Origin: a virus
Direction: 5' to 3' (one strand)
Virus record (IMG/VR): IMGVR_UViG_3300025872_000037
Span: 62,001-126,000 of that record
Length of the DNA stretch: 64,000 bases
Below are positions 12,474 to 20,013 of the stretch, in pieces. How positions within the stretch are numbered: position 1 is the first letter of the stretch; each line of letters begins with the position of its first letter. Made by a program: the position numbers and the translations under genes. The notes under the pieces are model-generated. The model was given only the letters and a program-made list of their open reading frames with translations. It searched no databases and was not told the DNA's origin.

Positions 12474-12548
12474 TGCAGTGTGGAGCAGTGGCAGCTCGCT
12501 TGGCTCATAACCAAGAGGTCAGGGGTTCGATTCCCTTCTCTGCACCCA
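12474..12548 (+). tRNA. tRNA with CAU anticodon (second Met-type)
   Basis: Acceptor TGCAGTG/CTCTGCA with one T-T mismatch, D-stem GAGC/GCTC, anticodon stem CTTGG/CCAAG with loop CTCATAA (anticodon CAT), T-arm AGGGG-TTCGATT-CCCTT, discriminator C and encoded CCA. The D-arm looks like initiator tRNA, but 1-72 is paired and the triple G-C is absent. Confidence 0.85.
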
Positions 12549-12559
12549 ATTTTCTTAGA

Positions 12560-12659
12560 TCGCAATTCAATAGGCAAATGCGCCGTTAGTGGTCGTATTC
12601 ATCGAAGCTAGCAACGTCAGAACAGCAGGACAGCTATGACGCCGAGTGGCTAATTGCGA
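12560..12659 (+). ncRNA. Structured element closed by TCGCAATT/AATTGCGA
   Basis: Perfect 8-bp closing helix (12560-12567 with 12652-12659), enclosing CGTCA/TGACG (12615-12641) with an inner AGC/GCT. About 100 nt, no reading frame. Confidence 0.4.
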
Positions 12660-12679
12660 CGGATGGTATGTCGAAGCCC

Positions 12680-12888
12680 GGATGTTAAGACCCGCTGTTA
12701 TCTAGAACGGTCTCATCCGGTGGCAGTAATGCCTAGCAGAGCCCAGGACAACATCGATGAGCAGCGATCTAAGAAAAAGCAGATACTGCACCTATAGTTA
12801 ACTATAGGAAGCTTTCTGGTGGTCTGAACCTCGCGCCAGCGGACGCCTTCCGCTGGCGGTGTAAGCAACCGGTTGCTAGATACGAGGC
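12680..12888 (+). ncRNA. Hairpin cluster before the secreted beta-helix gene
   Basis: GGATG-AGACC/GGTCT-CATCC (12680-12718), GGCA-GTAA-TGCC, the 18-nt palindrome CCTATAGTTAACTATAGG (12791-12808), and a domain closed by CCTCG/CGAGG (12829-12888) holding the ten-pair stem CGCCAGCGGA/TCCGCTGGCG (12834-12858) and the palindrome GCAACCGGTTGC (12866-12877). It may be a 5' leader or a separate RNA. Confidence 0.4.
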
Positions 12889-12920
12889 TCTGAAAGTTCA
12901 CAAAGACCTTACTTTACGAT

Positions 12921-12928
12921 AATAAATA
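12921..12928 (+). promoter_or_regulatory. Late-promoter-like element
   Basis: AATAAATA, 8 nt before the start codon at 12937. Confidence 0.5.
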
Positions 12929-12936
12929 GTTTTCCT

Positions 12937-14448
12937 ATGCGTAATAACACACATAATAATCCAAACCTGAAGAACGGATTGCTTATCAGCATTCTTTTCT
13001 TCTTTTTTGCAGCTTCAGCAGCAGCGCTCCCAAGCACTGGTGCTTCTAACCTCCAGACAACTCCTGGAGTAACGTTCACGCAGTCGGGTTCGACGCTGGC
13101 GTTTAATGCCCCGGATCGGGCGATTCTGAACTGGAACAACTTTGGTTCCGGTACAGATCATATCGCGGTTGCTGACACTATCAGGTATAATCTTCCTGGT
13201 GCTGCAGCATCGGTCCTTAACATCGTTTCCGGTGGTGCACAGACCACGATCAACGGAACGATTGAATCAAACGGAAAAGTTTACGTGCTAAATCCAAACG
13301 GCATCGTGATCGGTGGCACCTCACGCATCGATACCAATGCATTTGTTGCTAGCGCAGTGGACAATCCATTTGCTGCACAGTTCAAGTACATGGCTGATGG
13401 AGTTATTCCTTCAGAGGTGGGTGGACAGCGTACTGCAAATGGTAACGTTGTTGCTCAAACTGGTGCAATCTTTGCAACTCCTAATGTGGTCATTCTTGGC
13501 AAGGATATCACCATCGGTGGTGTCTTGACTGCCGGAAATATGCTGCTTGGTGGAGATGGCGCAGTGGTCGTTGGTGGTGCAGCATCAACCACGTGGGTTT
13601 CTGGTGATTTGACAATCACTAATCCTACTGGCACAACTACGATTGGAGTTCCTACCGCTAACGTCGGCACCAATAATGCTATTTCCGTCATTTCGACATC
13701 TGGCGATATTACTAATGCTATTGGTTCTCGTGTTCTAGGAAAGAATCTGATCGCTAACACTGTTAGTGGTAATGTCACACTTGCCGCTGTTGCTACAAGC
13801 GCAGTCACTGCAAATGGCAAGAACGTCACAGTTGCATTTGACGCCGGATCACTCACACCAAGCTTCTCGGGATCTGCAGTCACTGGCCTAACAGTCACTG
13901 CTCCTGCTTATCTGCTCTTAGCTGATGTCAAGGGCGACGCTGCCAATAACAGCTTCACAGCTGGTGGCACACTGACTCTTGGCAAGGTTCATCTGGGCGG
14001 TAGCGCATCCTTCACGGGATCTCGTGTAGTTGACTCGGTTGACAGCGTATTCGTCTATGACCGTACGTCATTCTCCGCCACCGCTGGAGATGTTGCAGTT
14101 ACCAAGGCTGGTCACAGCTTCGGCCCTCTGTCGATCTCTGCCACTGGCAATGGTACTGTCTATGAGAATGCTACGATCAATCTCAATGCTGTGAACGTCA
14201 AGGAGCTTGTCCTGAAGACAAAGGAAGCATTCTTCCAGACTCCTAACACCTTCGCTCTGACAGCCACGAAGTTCTCGCTCGATACTCTCGGCGCAGTCAC
14301 CTTCACCGGCGGTACGATCTCGAACGGTCTGACGATCAATGCAGGATCAGGTAACGTTGACCTGAGCAAGCTAAGCCTCGTCACCAATCTGAATAGCGTT
14401 GCTCCAGTTGTCACCACAACCGGTACGGTTGCTAACCCAGCTCAATAA
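12937..14448 (+). CDS. Secreted TPS-domain (filamentous-haemagglutinin-type) beta-helix protein
   Basis: 503 residues. An N-terminal signal peptide (hydrophobic ISILFFFFAASAAA) is followed by the two-partner-secretion haemagglutination domain: TTINGTIESNGKVYVLNPNG and IVIGGTSRIDTNAFVAS (about residues 103-137) match the NPNG block of that family. The remainder is Gly/Thr/Val-rich repeats typical of a right-handed beta-helix. In bacteria such proteins are exported adhesins. Here the gene sits alone behind a late-promoter-like element and overlaps the next gene by one base. A phage carrying this is unusual. It lacks the long repeat region of true FhaB, so it may be a compact surface adhesin. 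Confidence 0.8.
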   Translation: MRNNTHNNPNLKNGLLISILFFFFAASAAALPSTGASNLQTTPGVTFTQSGSTLAFNAPDRAILNWNNFGSGTDHIAVADTIRYNLPGAAASVLNIVSGGAQTTINGTIESNGKVYVLNPNGIVIGGTSRIDTNAFVASAVDNPFAAQFKYMADGVIPSEVGGQRTANGNVVAQTGAIFATPNVVILGKDITIGGVLTAGNMLLGGDGAVVVGGAASTTWVSGDLTITNPTGTTTIGVPTANVGTNNAISVISTSGDITNAIGSRVLGKNLIANTVSGNVTLAAVATSAVTANGKNVTVAFDAGSLTPSFSGSAVTGLTVTAPAYLLLADVKGDAANNSFTAGGTLTLGKVHLGGSASFTGSRVVDSVDSVFVYDRTSFSATAGDVAVTKAGHSFGPLSISATGNGTVYENATINLNAVNVKELVLKTKEAFFQTPNTFALTATKFSLDTLGAVTFTGGTISNGLTINAGSGNVDLSKLSLVTNLNSVAPVVTTTGTVANPAQ

Positions 14449-15122
14449 TGAATAAGCTCATCGCGCTGTTCCTCGCCACTGCAGCCATTTCACAGGCTGC
14501 TTTGGCTCCTGCTAATTATGGTACTCTGACAGTCGGTTACCGCGAGAAGGATATCACCTTCGGTCGTGTTTCTAGCCGTCAGGGAGCTTATGTCGCCGAT
14601 GCTGCTTTCAAGTGGGAAAGTTTCCGGATGAATGCAGTAATGCAGAACAACGTTTCTCTCAAGGATTCCGGTCTTTATCAGGCCGATCTTATCGGAGGTT
14701 ACTCGTTCTTTTCTACGCTTGCTAATGTCGAGCTCGGTACAAAGTACGTCACGAAGTTCAAGGCTGATCCAAAAGATCGGATGAATCACTGGCGTCCATT
14801 TGTTACAGTCGGTAACTCCTGGTTGGCAGTCACTGCGACAGCTGATCTTGAGGCTCAAACCACGAACATCGAAGGCAAGGTCTCAAAGACACTTCCTCTG
14901 TTCTTAGGCCTTAGCAGCACCACTGCTCTATCAGCCGGTTATACCGATGTCAATGATGCCCTTCCTCGTACTCTGAAGGAAGTCAAGTACACCAATGCGT
15001 ACTACGGCGGATCCTTCGATATCACCTGGAAGATTGCTACTGCAGGTATCTACGTCCTGCACGATGGTATCAAGAAGGAATGGTCAGCTGGCTGGAGAGC
15101 CGGAACTACAATCCGCTTCTAA
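14448..15122 (+). CDS. Outer-membrane beta-barrel protein, likely partner of the preceding gene
   Basis: 224 residues. Signal peptide MNKLIALFLATAAISQAALA, then alternating amphipathic strands rich in Tyr, Trp and Gly, ending TTIRF with a C-terminal Phe, the outer-membrane sorting signature. The length suits an 8- to 10-strand barrel, too small for a classic TpsB transporter with POTRA domains. It starts in the stop of the beta-helix gene and is followed by a terminator. Inferred role: surface anchor or outer-membrane partner. Confidence 0.7.
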   Translation: MNKLIALFLATAAISQAALAPANYGTLTVGYREKDITFGRVSSRQGAYVADAAFKWESFRMNAVMQNNVSLKDSGLYQADLIGGYSFFSTLANVELGTKYVTKFKADPKDRMNHWRPFVTVGNSWLAVTATADLEAQTTNIEGKVSKTLPLFLGLSSTTALSAGYTDVNDALPRTLKEVKYTNAYYGGSFDITWKIATAGIYVLHDGIKKEWSAGWRAGTTIRF

Positions 15123-15144
15123 GCTAATACTTCCTCAATGCCTA

Positions 15145-15173
15145 TGGCTGCATCGAAAGGTGCAGCCATTTTT
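15145..15173 (+). terminator. Intrinsic terminator
   Basis: TGGCTGCA/TGCAGCCA stem (15145-15168) with loop TCGAAAGG, followed by TTTTT. It closes the beta-helix/barrel operon. Confidence 0.85.
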
Positions 15174-15176
15174 GTG

Positions 15177-15205
15177 TTTACACGCAGCGATTCAGAGTAT
15201 AGTAT
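15177..15205 (+). promoter_or_regulatory. Early promoter
   Basis: TTTACA (15177-15182), 17-nt spacer, TAGTAT (15200-15205), 6 nt before the start codon at 15212. Confidence 0.7.
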
Positions 15206-15211
15206 TCTACT

Positions 15212-15784
15212 ATGATAACTAAGTACATCTTTGTAGATCTTGACGAGACGCTGTTTCACTCGCGCTTCTTAGGAGTTGAGCCAACAAAAGCGATGAAGGC
15301 TATTATGAACGACAACGAGAAGTTAGTTAAACTCGTCAATTACCAAGACGGAGAAATTTCAGACTATGAGTTTTATGGTTCTTGCTTACGCCCAGGCGCG
15401 CACGATCTGTTGGCAGCATTGCGGGCTATTCCGAACAGTAAAGTAATGGTTTTGACGTCCTCTGTCGAAGACTATGCTCAAGCTAATAATCGAGCTCATG
15501 GCTTGGGATTCGACAATACCGACATCTATGCCCGAGCAAAATTGGAGCAAGGTATCGTGCCAGATTTGGGCATTACTGATCCAACAAGCGCTAAGTTCTA
15601 TCTGATCGACAATCTGCCCCGCCATGAGAATCGCATCAAGGTTCGCTGGATAGATCAGCTGGCGGATCATCCGCTTAGGTATATCAAGGTGCCAGAATTC
15701 TTTAGCGCTGAGCAGGATCGTCACCTTGACTCAGATTTGATTGCTGATATCCTGCTGAAGATCAACAACTTAGATAATTCATAA
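15212..15784 (+). CDS. HAD-family phosphatase-like protein
   Basis: 190 residues. FVDLDETLFHS at the N-terminus is the DxDxT motif (Asp9, Asp11), with LTSS about 80 residues later as motif II and KFYLIDNLPRHE as the motif IV region. This arrangement resembles NLI/FCP-like HAD phosphatases. The substrate is unknown; nucleotide or 5'-phosphate processing would be typical for phage HADs. Confidence 0.75.
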   Translation: MITKYIFVDLDETLFHSRFLGVEPTKAMKAIMNDNEKLVKLVNYQDGEISDYEFYGSCLRPGAHDLLAALRAIPNSKVMVLTSSVEDYAQANNRAHGLGFDNTDIYARAKLEQGIVPDLGITDPTSAKFYLIDNLPRHENRIKVRWIDQLADHPLRYIKVPEFFSAEQDRHLDSDLIADILLKINNLDNS

Positions 15785-15805
15785 CTCGTTGCTAATCAAT
15801 ATCTT

Positions 15806-16075
15806 ATGGGATCATCATCCTCTTACGGCTACGACAAACACTACGCCCAGCAACGTGCAATCGCCGCGGATCGTTTATGGACGGGCGTAAACTCGATCTC
15901 TGACGACCATGCCTATGTAGCAGCGCTCGCATTGGATCAGATGAAATGGAAACTGAACAAACTACATCTGACTCGCGAGGAGTACGACGAGTGGCGTGGA
16001 TTCATTGATGCGCTCAGTAGAGTTCTGCCGGAATCACGCGCAGTCATCAATCTTCAGCAACGTTCTCGTAAGTAA
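15806..16075 (+). CDS. Small protein, unknown
   Basis: 89 residues, beginning MGSSSSYGYDKHYAQQRA, then helical and basic. It follows the HAD gene by 21 nt in the same transcription unit. No recognised motif. Confidence 0.6.
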   Translation: MGSSSSYGYDKHYAQQRAIAADRLWTGVNSISDDHAYVAALALDQMKWKLNKLHLTREEYDEWRGFIDALSRVLPESRAVINLQQRSRK

Positions 16076-16144
16076 TTGCTAGTCAGTGGCTTAGCCCGTT
16101 TTGTAAGTCGTTGGTGCTCAGCAAGATAAAGGCTATCAAAAACC

Positions 16145-16173
16145 TATACAGATTGCTGGAAATAGTGTAGAAT
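16145..16173 (+). promoter_or_regulatory. Early promoter
   Basis: TATACA (16145-16150), 17-nt spacer, TAGAAT (16168-16173), 9 nt before the small gene at 16183. Confidence 0.55.
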
Positions 16174-16182
16174 ATCTGCAGA

Positions 16183-16338
16183 ATGAAACTTGAATACCAC
16201 AACTACTGGTTCTTGATTCGCGGCGGAGATCGTCCGATTTCGCTCGACTTCAAGGCGATCAGTCTAGACGCTGCTCGTGCTGATATCTATGCCGCCTACG
16301 GTGAGGATGTCGAGATCATTACCTGCGGGCGCTACTGA
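16183..16338 (+). CDS. Small early protein (51 residues), unknown
   Basis: Starts MKLEYHNYWFLIRGGDRPIS and ends IITCGRY. The mixed beta/alpha pattern with a promoter immediately upstream and a boxed promoter immediately downstream supports a real monocistronic gene. Not recognised. Confidence 0.55.
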   Translation: MKLEYHNYWFLIRGGDRPISLDFKAISLDAARADIYAAYGEDVEIITCGRY

Positions 16339-16339
16339 G

Positions 16340-16395
16340 CACCAACGGGTTACGTGATTTTCTCTCCTATCTTTTTATCTAAAACCTGTTAAGAT
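16340..16395 (+). promoter_or_regulatory. Boxed early promoter
   Basis: Box CACCAACGGGTTACGTGA (from 16340), TATCTT (16368-16373) and TAAGAT (16390-16395). CAACG to -10 distance is 47 nt, although the -35 and -10 are weak. Confidence 0.6.
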
Positions 16396-16401
16396 TTCTA
16401 A

Positions 16402-16854
16402 ATGATGAATGCTACTGCTACCAAGGTCTGGAACGAACTGCAAGCTCAGTTTCCGAATCACTTCGAGTTCAAGCGTAAGACGCTGCACGATGTTGCCGCC
16501 AAGCTCGGTTACGGCACGCCTCAGTACAAGGATCTGATCGCTGACGAGTTCAAGGTCCGCAAGGGTCTCTACAACTATGCGTCTCTGCGCCCTGATCTCA
16601 CCGGCAAGGTGACTGAGAAGCCTGCGACGCTGTCGCTCGCCAAGAAGATCGAAAAGGAAGTCAAGAAGACTAAGAAAGTCAAGTCGGACAAGACTTGGCA
16701 AGGCAAGAAGATCATTGACGCAGACGGTGACTTTCTGGTTGTCGAAACCAAGTCCGAGCCGAATACCGGCACTGTCTATGCCGAGCGCGATGGCGTCGGT
16801 TACTGCTACCGCAACGGCGAGGTGGTTCACACCTTCAACCGCAGCGCGAAGTAA
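16402..16854 (+). CDS. Lysine-rich early protein, unknown
   Basis: 150 residues. The N-terminal third (KVWNELQAQFPNHFEFK, KLGYGTPQYKDLI) looks like a small helical DNA-binding or adaptor domain, followed by a Lys-rich linker (about residues 75-95) and a C-terminal beta-rich segment (FLVVETKSE, GYCYRNGEVV). It stands behind its own boxed promoter. Not recognised. Confidence 0.6.
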   Translation: MMNATATKVWNELQAQFPNHFEFKRKTLHDVAAKLGYGTPQYKDLIADEFKVRKGLYNYASLRPDLTGKVTEKPATLSLAKKIEKEVKKTKKVKSDKTWQGKKIIDADGDFLVVETKSEPNTGTVYAERDGVGYCYRNGEVVHTFNRSAK

Positions 16855-16859
16855 TCGCC

Positions 16860-17093
16860 ATGGCTACCAAGCGAACGTTCTCCATTCCAGTCATCTGGAC
16901 GATGACTGGTTATGTTCGAGTGCAAGCAGAGAATCTCGAGGATGCGATTGATGCGACAATGGAAGCACCTTTACCTCTTGATGGTGACTATCTCGAGGAC
17001 TCTTTTGAGATTGACTACAGCGAGATTTCTCATTTTAATACTCTCACACCTGATGAAAAGGCGCAGGTAACTAAGGAAATGTATGGAAGATAA
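16860..17093 (+). CDS. Small conserved-type protein, unknown
   Basis: 77 residues. The stretch IPVIWTMTGYVRVQAENLED resembles a small beta-alpha protein found in various phages and bacteria without known function. It overlaps the next gene by 11 nt. Confidence 0.6.
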   Translation: MATKRTFSIPVIWTMTGYVRVQAENLEDAIDATMEAPLPLDGDYLEDSFEIDYSEISHFNTLTPDEKAQVTKEMYGR

Positions 17094-17313
17094 GATACCT
17101 ACAGGTTCGATCTTTGAGAAGATCGGTATTATTCTCACTGCACTTGCAGCGGTTTTCTTCGTAAGTTTAGTTCTTGCGTTACCCGTAATGCTGCTGTGGA
17201 ATAGTACTATGCCCGATCTGTTCAAGATCTCGCCTATTGACTGGTGGACAGCATGGAAACTGATGATGCTTTCTACTTTCCTTTGCAATCGTTTTACATT
17301 TTCTTCTAAGTAA
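17083..17313 (+). CDS. Small two-pass membrane protein
   Basis: 76 residues with one strong membrane segment (IILTALAAVFFVSLVLALPV) and a second weaker one (WWTAWKLMMLSTFLC). It overlaps both neighbours slightly, so it is part of the operon leading to DNA ligase. Function unknown. Confidence 0.6.
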   Translation: MEDKIPTGSIFEKIGIILTALAAVFFVSLVLALPVMLLWNSTMPDLFKISPIDWWTAWKLMMLSTFLCNRFTFSSK

Positions 17314-18413
17314 TGAAACTACCCACTTTGTATTCTCGCACCTCAACTGGTGCGGTGCAGGAATGGACCATTGAGATCAATGGTGACAAGTACCGCACGA
17401 CTTATGGCCAAACTGATGGCAAGAAGCAGACGACAGAGTGGACAATAGCTAAGCCCACTAACGTCGGGCGTTCTAACGAGCGTGATGGCGCTGCGCAAGC
17501 AGAGTTCGAAGCTCGTGCTGTCTGGAAGAAGCGTACTGAGCGCGGTTACTACGAGGATGTCGCTGACATTGACAAGCCGCCTTTCATTGAGCCGATGCTA
17601 GCTCAGAAGTATGAGGATCGCAAGGACGAGATCGTCTTCCCTGTCTGGAGTCAGCCGAAGCTCGATGGCATTCGGTGTATCTGTACTCGTCAGGGTATGT
17701 TCAGCCGTAATGGCAAGAAGATCGTTTCTGCTCCACATATTCACGCATCGCTGCAGTCATTCTTTGACAAGCATCCGGATGTTATTCTGGACGGTGAGCT
17801 GTATGCTGACAAGCTTGCTAATGACTTCAACAAGATCTGCTCGCTCGTCAAGAAGCAAAAGCCTACCGAAGCTGACCTCAAGGAATCAGCACGAGCAATC
17901 GAATACCACATCTACGATATAGTAGATACTGGAATGACGTTCTCAGAACGCTACCGCTGGCTTGAAGCAAATCTGCCTTTCGGTGATCGGAATAAGCAAA
18001 TTCGGCTGGTTATGACTGTAGAGGTGGTGCACGAGAAAGAGCTCGATCATATCTACGGCAGTTACATTGAGGATGGTTATGAAGGCCAGATGGTTCGCGT
18101 AGATGCTCCGTACGAGCAGAAGCGCTCGAAGAATCTGCTCAAGCGCAAGGAGTTTCAGGACGCAGAGTATCAGATCAATGAGATCGGCGAAGGCGAAGGC
18201 AACCGTACCGGTATGGCTGGATTTGCGATACTTGAGAACAAAGACGGTAGTCTGTTTCGCTCGAACATCAAGGGTAGCCATGAGTTCCTTGCTGAACTGT
18301 GGAATGACCGCGAGCGCGTCATCGGTCAGAAAGCTACCGTGCAATTCTTTAATCTGACACCTGATGGTGTTCCGCGTTTTCCCTATGTCATCGCAATCCG
18401 CAACTATGAATAA
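17313..18413 (+). CDS. ATP-dependent DNA ligase
   Basis: 366 residues. The adenylation motif I is QPKLDGIRC (Lys116); motif III is ILDGELY, motif IV EGQMVR and motif V around LLKRKEF. A short N-terminal region (VQEWTIEINGDKYRTTYGQ) resembles a WGR-like domain. The C-terminal part fits the OB-fold. It seals nicks during phage replication and repair. The start overlaps the membrane gene's stop by one base. Confidence 0.9.
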   Translation: MKLPTLYSRTSTGAVQEWTIEINGDKYRTTYGQTDGKKQTTEWTIAKPTNVGRSNERDGAAQAEFEARAVWKKRTERGYYEDVADIDKPPFIEPMLAQKYEDRKDEIVFPVWSQPKLDGIRCICTRQGMFSRNGKKIVSAPHIHASLQSFFDKHPDVILDGELYADKLANDFNKICSLVKKQKPTEADLKESARAIEYHIYDIVDTGMTFSERYRWLEANLPFGDRNKQIRLVMTVEVVHEKELDHIYGSYIEDGYEGQMVRVDAPYEQKRSKNLLKRKEFQDAEYQINEIGEGEGNRTGMAGFAILENKDGSLFRSNIKGSHEFLAELWNDRERVIGQKATVQFFNLTPDGVPRFPYVIAIRNYE

Positions 18414-18633
18414 GACACCATCAGTTACCGATCAGCCTATTTTCAAGCCTAAGATGGTCGGGCGTGAAGTCATCATGGAGGACATCATTGCTGCCCATAT
18501 TGCTTTCTATGAAACGTTAGAAAAACGTGGAATTAAGTTTGCATCGAGAGAGGAAGATGATAGATTCTATGATAGCATGAGGCTCTTCCTAGAGGAGAGT
18601 TTTAATTGGCCCGATTATGGCAACTACAACTAA
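18406..18633 (+). CDS. Small protein, unknown
   Basis: 75 residues from ATG 18406, which overlaps the ligase stop by 8 nt; an in-frame ATG at 18364 lies deep in the ligase gene and is less likely. Helical, acidic C-terminus. Not recognised. Confidence 0.55.
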   Translation: MNKTPSVTDQPIFKPKMVGREVIMEDIIAAHIAFYETLEKRGIKFASREEDDRFYDSMRLFLEESFNWPDYGNYN

Positions 18634-18841
18634 CAAATACCAACTCACACTTGACGACGAAGCTGCAGATCGCATCGTAATCTGTTCTTTGCGCGAGTCA
18701 ATTGACACACTCGAGCGCAGCATTAATAAGATTACAAGCCGCAAGAAGCTGACTGCATACGACAGAATGGCGCTCGTGGAAGAAATGGATGATCTATCTG
18801 CGCTGCAGAAGGTGTATAATTACTACGGAGGCAATCTATGA
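18617..18841 (+). CDS. Small helical protein, unknown
   Basis: 74 residues, overlapping both neighbours. A helical coiled region (IVICSLRESIDTLERSI) dominates. Not recognised. Confidence 0.55.
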   Translation: MATTTNKYQLTLDDEAADRIVICSLRESIDTLERSINKITSRKKLTAYDRMALVEEMDDLSALQKVYNYYGGNL

Positions 18842-19422
18842 GCCCAGAACTAGACAAGAAACTCTGCGAGAAATATCCTAAGATTTTTATCAATCGCAGC
18901 AAGTCACCACAGGAGTCTTGTATGTCCTGGGGCTTTGAGGTCGGCGATGGTTGGTACGATCTGCTAGATACTCTTTGCGAGGCATTGACATACACCTACA
19001 ATACCTCTGTTGAGGTTGATGAAGAAGATGGCAAGCTATTTGGTATTACTCCGTACAACCATCTTATGGGTAAGCAGAGTTACTATTATCGAGTTGAAGC
19101 ACCTCAGGTTGTTGCAGATCAAGTTAAAGAAAAGTTTGGTAGCTTGCGCTTTTACTATCATCTAGAATTTGATAAAGAAAATGCTCGTCTAGAAGAAAAG
19201 TATCCTGATCTTAAAGAGGTCAACAAGCGGTATAGAGATTATATAGATGGTGTAGTTCACTTTGCAGAGATTGCATCTGCGAGAACTTGTGAAGTTACTG
19301 GTGCTCCCGGCCAGCTTCATGTCCGCAATGGCTGGTTTAAGGCATTGAATACCGAGGTTGCAAAGACAGAAGCATATGCTGACTACAAGCCATACATTCC
19401 AAGTAAATATGAAGAAGCTTAA
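18838..19422 (+). CDS. Conserved phage protein, unknown
   Basis: 194 residues, starting in the ATGA overlap. Motifs WGFEVGDGWYDLLDTLCEAL and VKEKFGSLRFYYH, followed by AEIASARTCEVTGAPGQL, recur in phage and bacterial proteins of unknown role. Single cysteines rather than a full zinc site. Not named. Confidence 0.65.
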   Translation: MSPELDKKLCEKYPKIFINRSKSPQESCMSWGFEVGDGWYDLLDTLCEALTYTYNTSVEVDEEDGKLFGITPYNHLMGKQSYYYRVEAPQVVADQVKEKFGSLRFYYHLEFDKENARLEEKYPDLKEVNKRYRDYIDGVVHFAEIASARTCEVTGAPGQLHVRNGWFKALNTEVAKTEAYADYKPYIPSKYEEA

Positions 19423-19618
19423 GATCGAAAAGAAACACTTGGCGGACATCGAGTTTGTCCGCGCAATGATTGACCACCACAATAAGTATACCGATATTCT
19501 GGTAGATCGTATCGCGCAGCGCATAGGTATTACCAGCGAGCAAGAAAAAGAAATTCTTTCGGATCATGTCTATAACGGATCAGATTGGACAGTCGAGATC
19601 ATCGAGGATCAGAAATGA
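19409..19618 (+). CDS. Small basic protein, unknown
   Basis: 69 residues from ATG 19409, overlapping the previous gene by 14 nt. Basic start (MKKLKIEKKH), helical body, acidic end. Not recognised. Confidence 0.55.
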   Translation: MKKLKIEKKHLADIEFVRAMIDHHNKYTDILVDRIAQRIGITSEQEKEILSDHVYNGSDWTVEIIEDQK

Positions 19619-19779
19619 GTAACGGCAAAGGATCTAAACCGCGGCCATTTAGCGTTTCGCAAGATGCCTTTGCTGCTAATTGGGATTCAATTTTTGGGGT
19701 GAAGGATAAGTCTGTACCTTCTACCCAACACACAGACACACAGACACAACCCAAAAAGAAAAGGAAAAACAATGGCTAA
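19615..19779 (+). CDS. Small MSNGKGSKPRP-type protein
   Basis: 54 residues from ATG 19615 in the ATGA overlap. MSNGKGSKPRPFSVSQDAFA followed by WDSIFG is a pattern I have seen in other phage small genes, with no known role. The C-terminus is Thr/Gln/Lys-rich and probably disordered. Confidence 0.55.
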   Translation: MSNGKGSKPRPFSVSQDAFAANWDSIFGVKDKSVPSTQHTDTQTQPKKKRKNNG

Positions 19780-20002
19780 TACTGGTAAAAATGCTTACGA
19801 GATTCGTCTCGAGGTTCTTCAGCTCGCTGTCGCACAGGCTGACAGCGCGTACTTCACTCAACTTGATCTTGCCCGTCACCTCGCTGGTGATGGCAAGGGA
19901 TACGAGATCCCAGAGGACAAGCGCGTCCGTGAGGCTCTCAAGATCGCCAAGAAGCTCTACGCTTTCGTAGAGGGTGAAGGTGAAGGCGAAGATACCGAAT
20001 AA
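19772..20002 (+). CDS. Small helical protein, unknown
   Basis: 76 residues. Helical, with IRLEVLQLAVAQADSAYFTQ and an acidic Gly-Glu tail (EGEGEGED). The last + strand gene before a convergent minus-strand lipoprotein gene. Not recognised. Confidence 0.6.
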   Translation: MANTGKNAYEIRLEVLQLAVAQADSAYFTQLDLARHLAGDGKGYEIPEDKRVREALKIAKKLYAFVEGEGEGEDTE

Positions 20003-20013
20003 TACTTTGCGCC

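Noticed and set aside
12474-12548. Initiator tRNA-fMet
   Set aside because: Positions 1 and 72 are paired and the three G-C pairs of the initiator anticodon stem are absent.
13455-13898. Minus-strand 147-codon frame inside the beta-helix adhesin gene
   Set aside because: Shadow of a repetitive Val/Thr/Ala gene; no start signals.
14448-15122. TpsB transporter for the TPS-domain protein
   Set aside because: Too short and without POTRA domains; only a small outer-membrane barrel can be supported.
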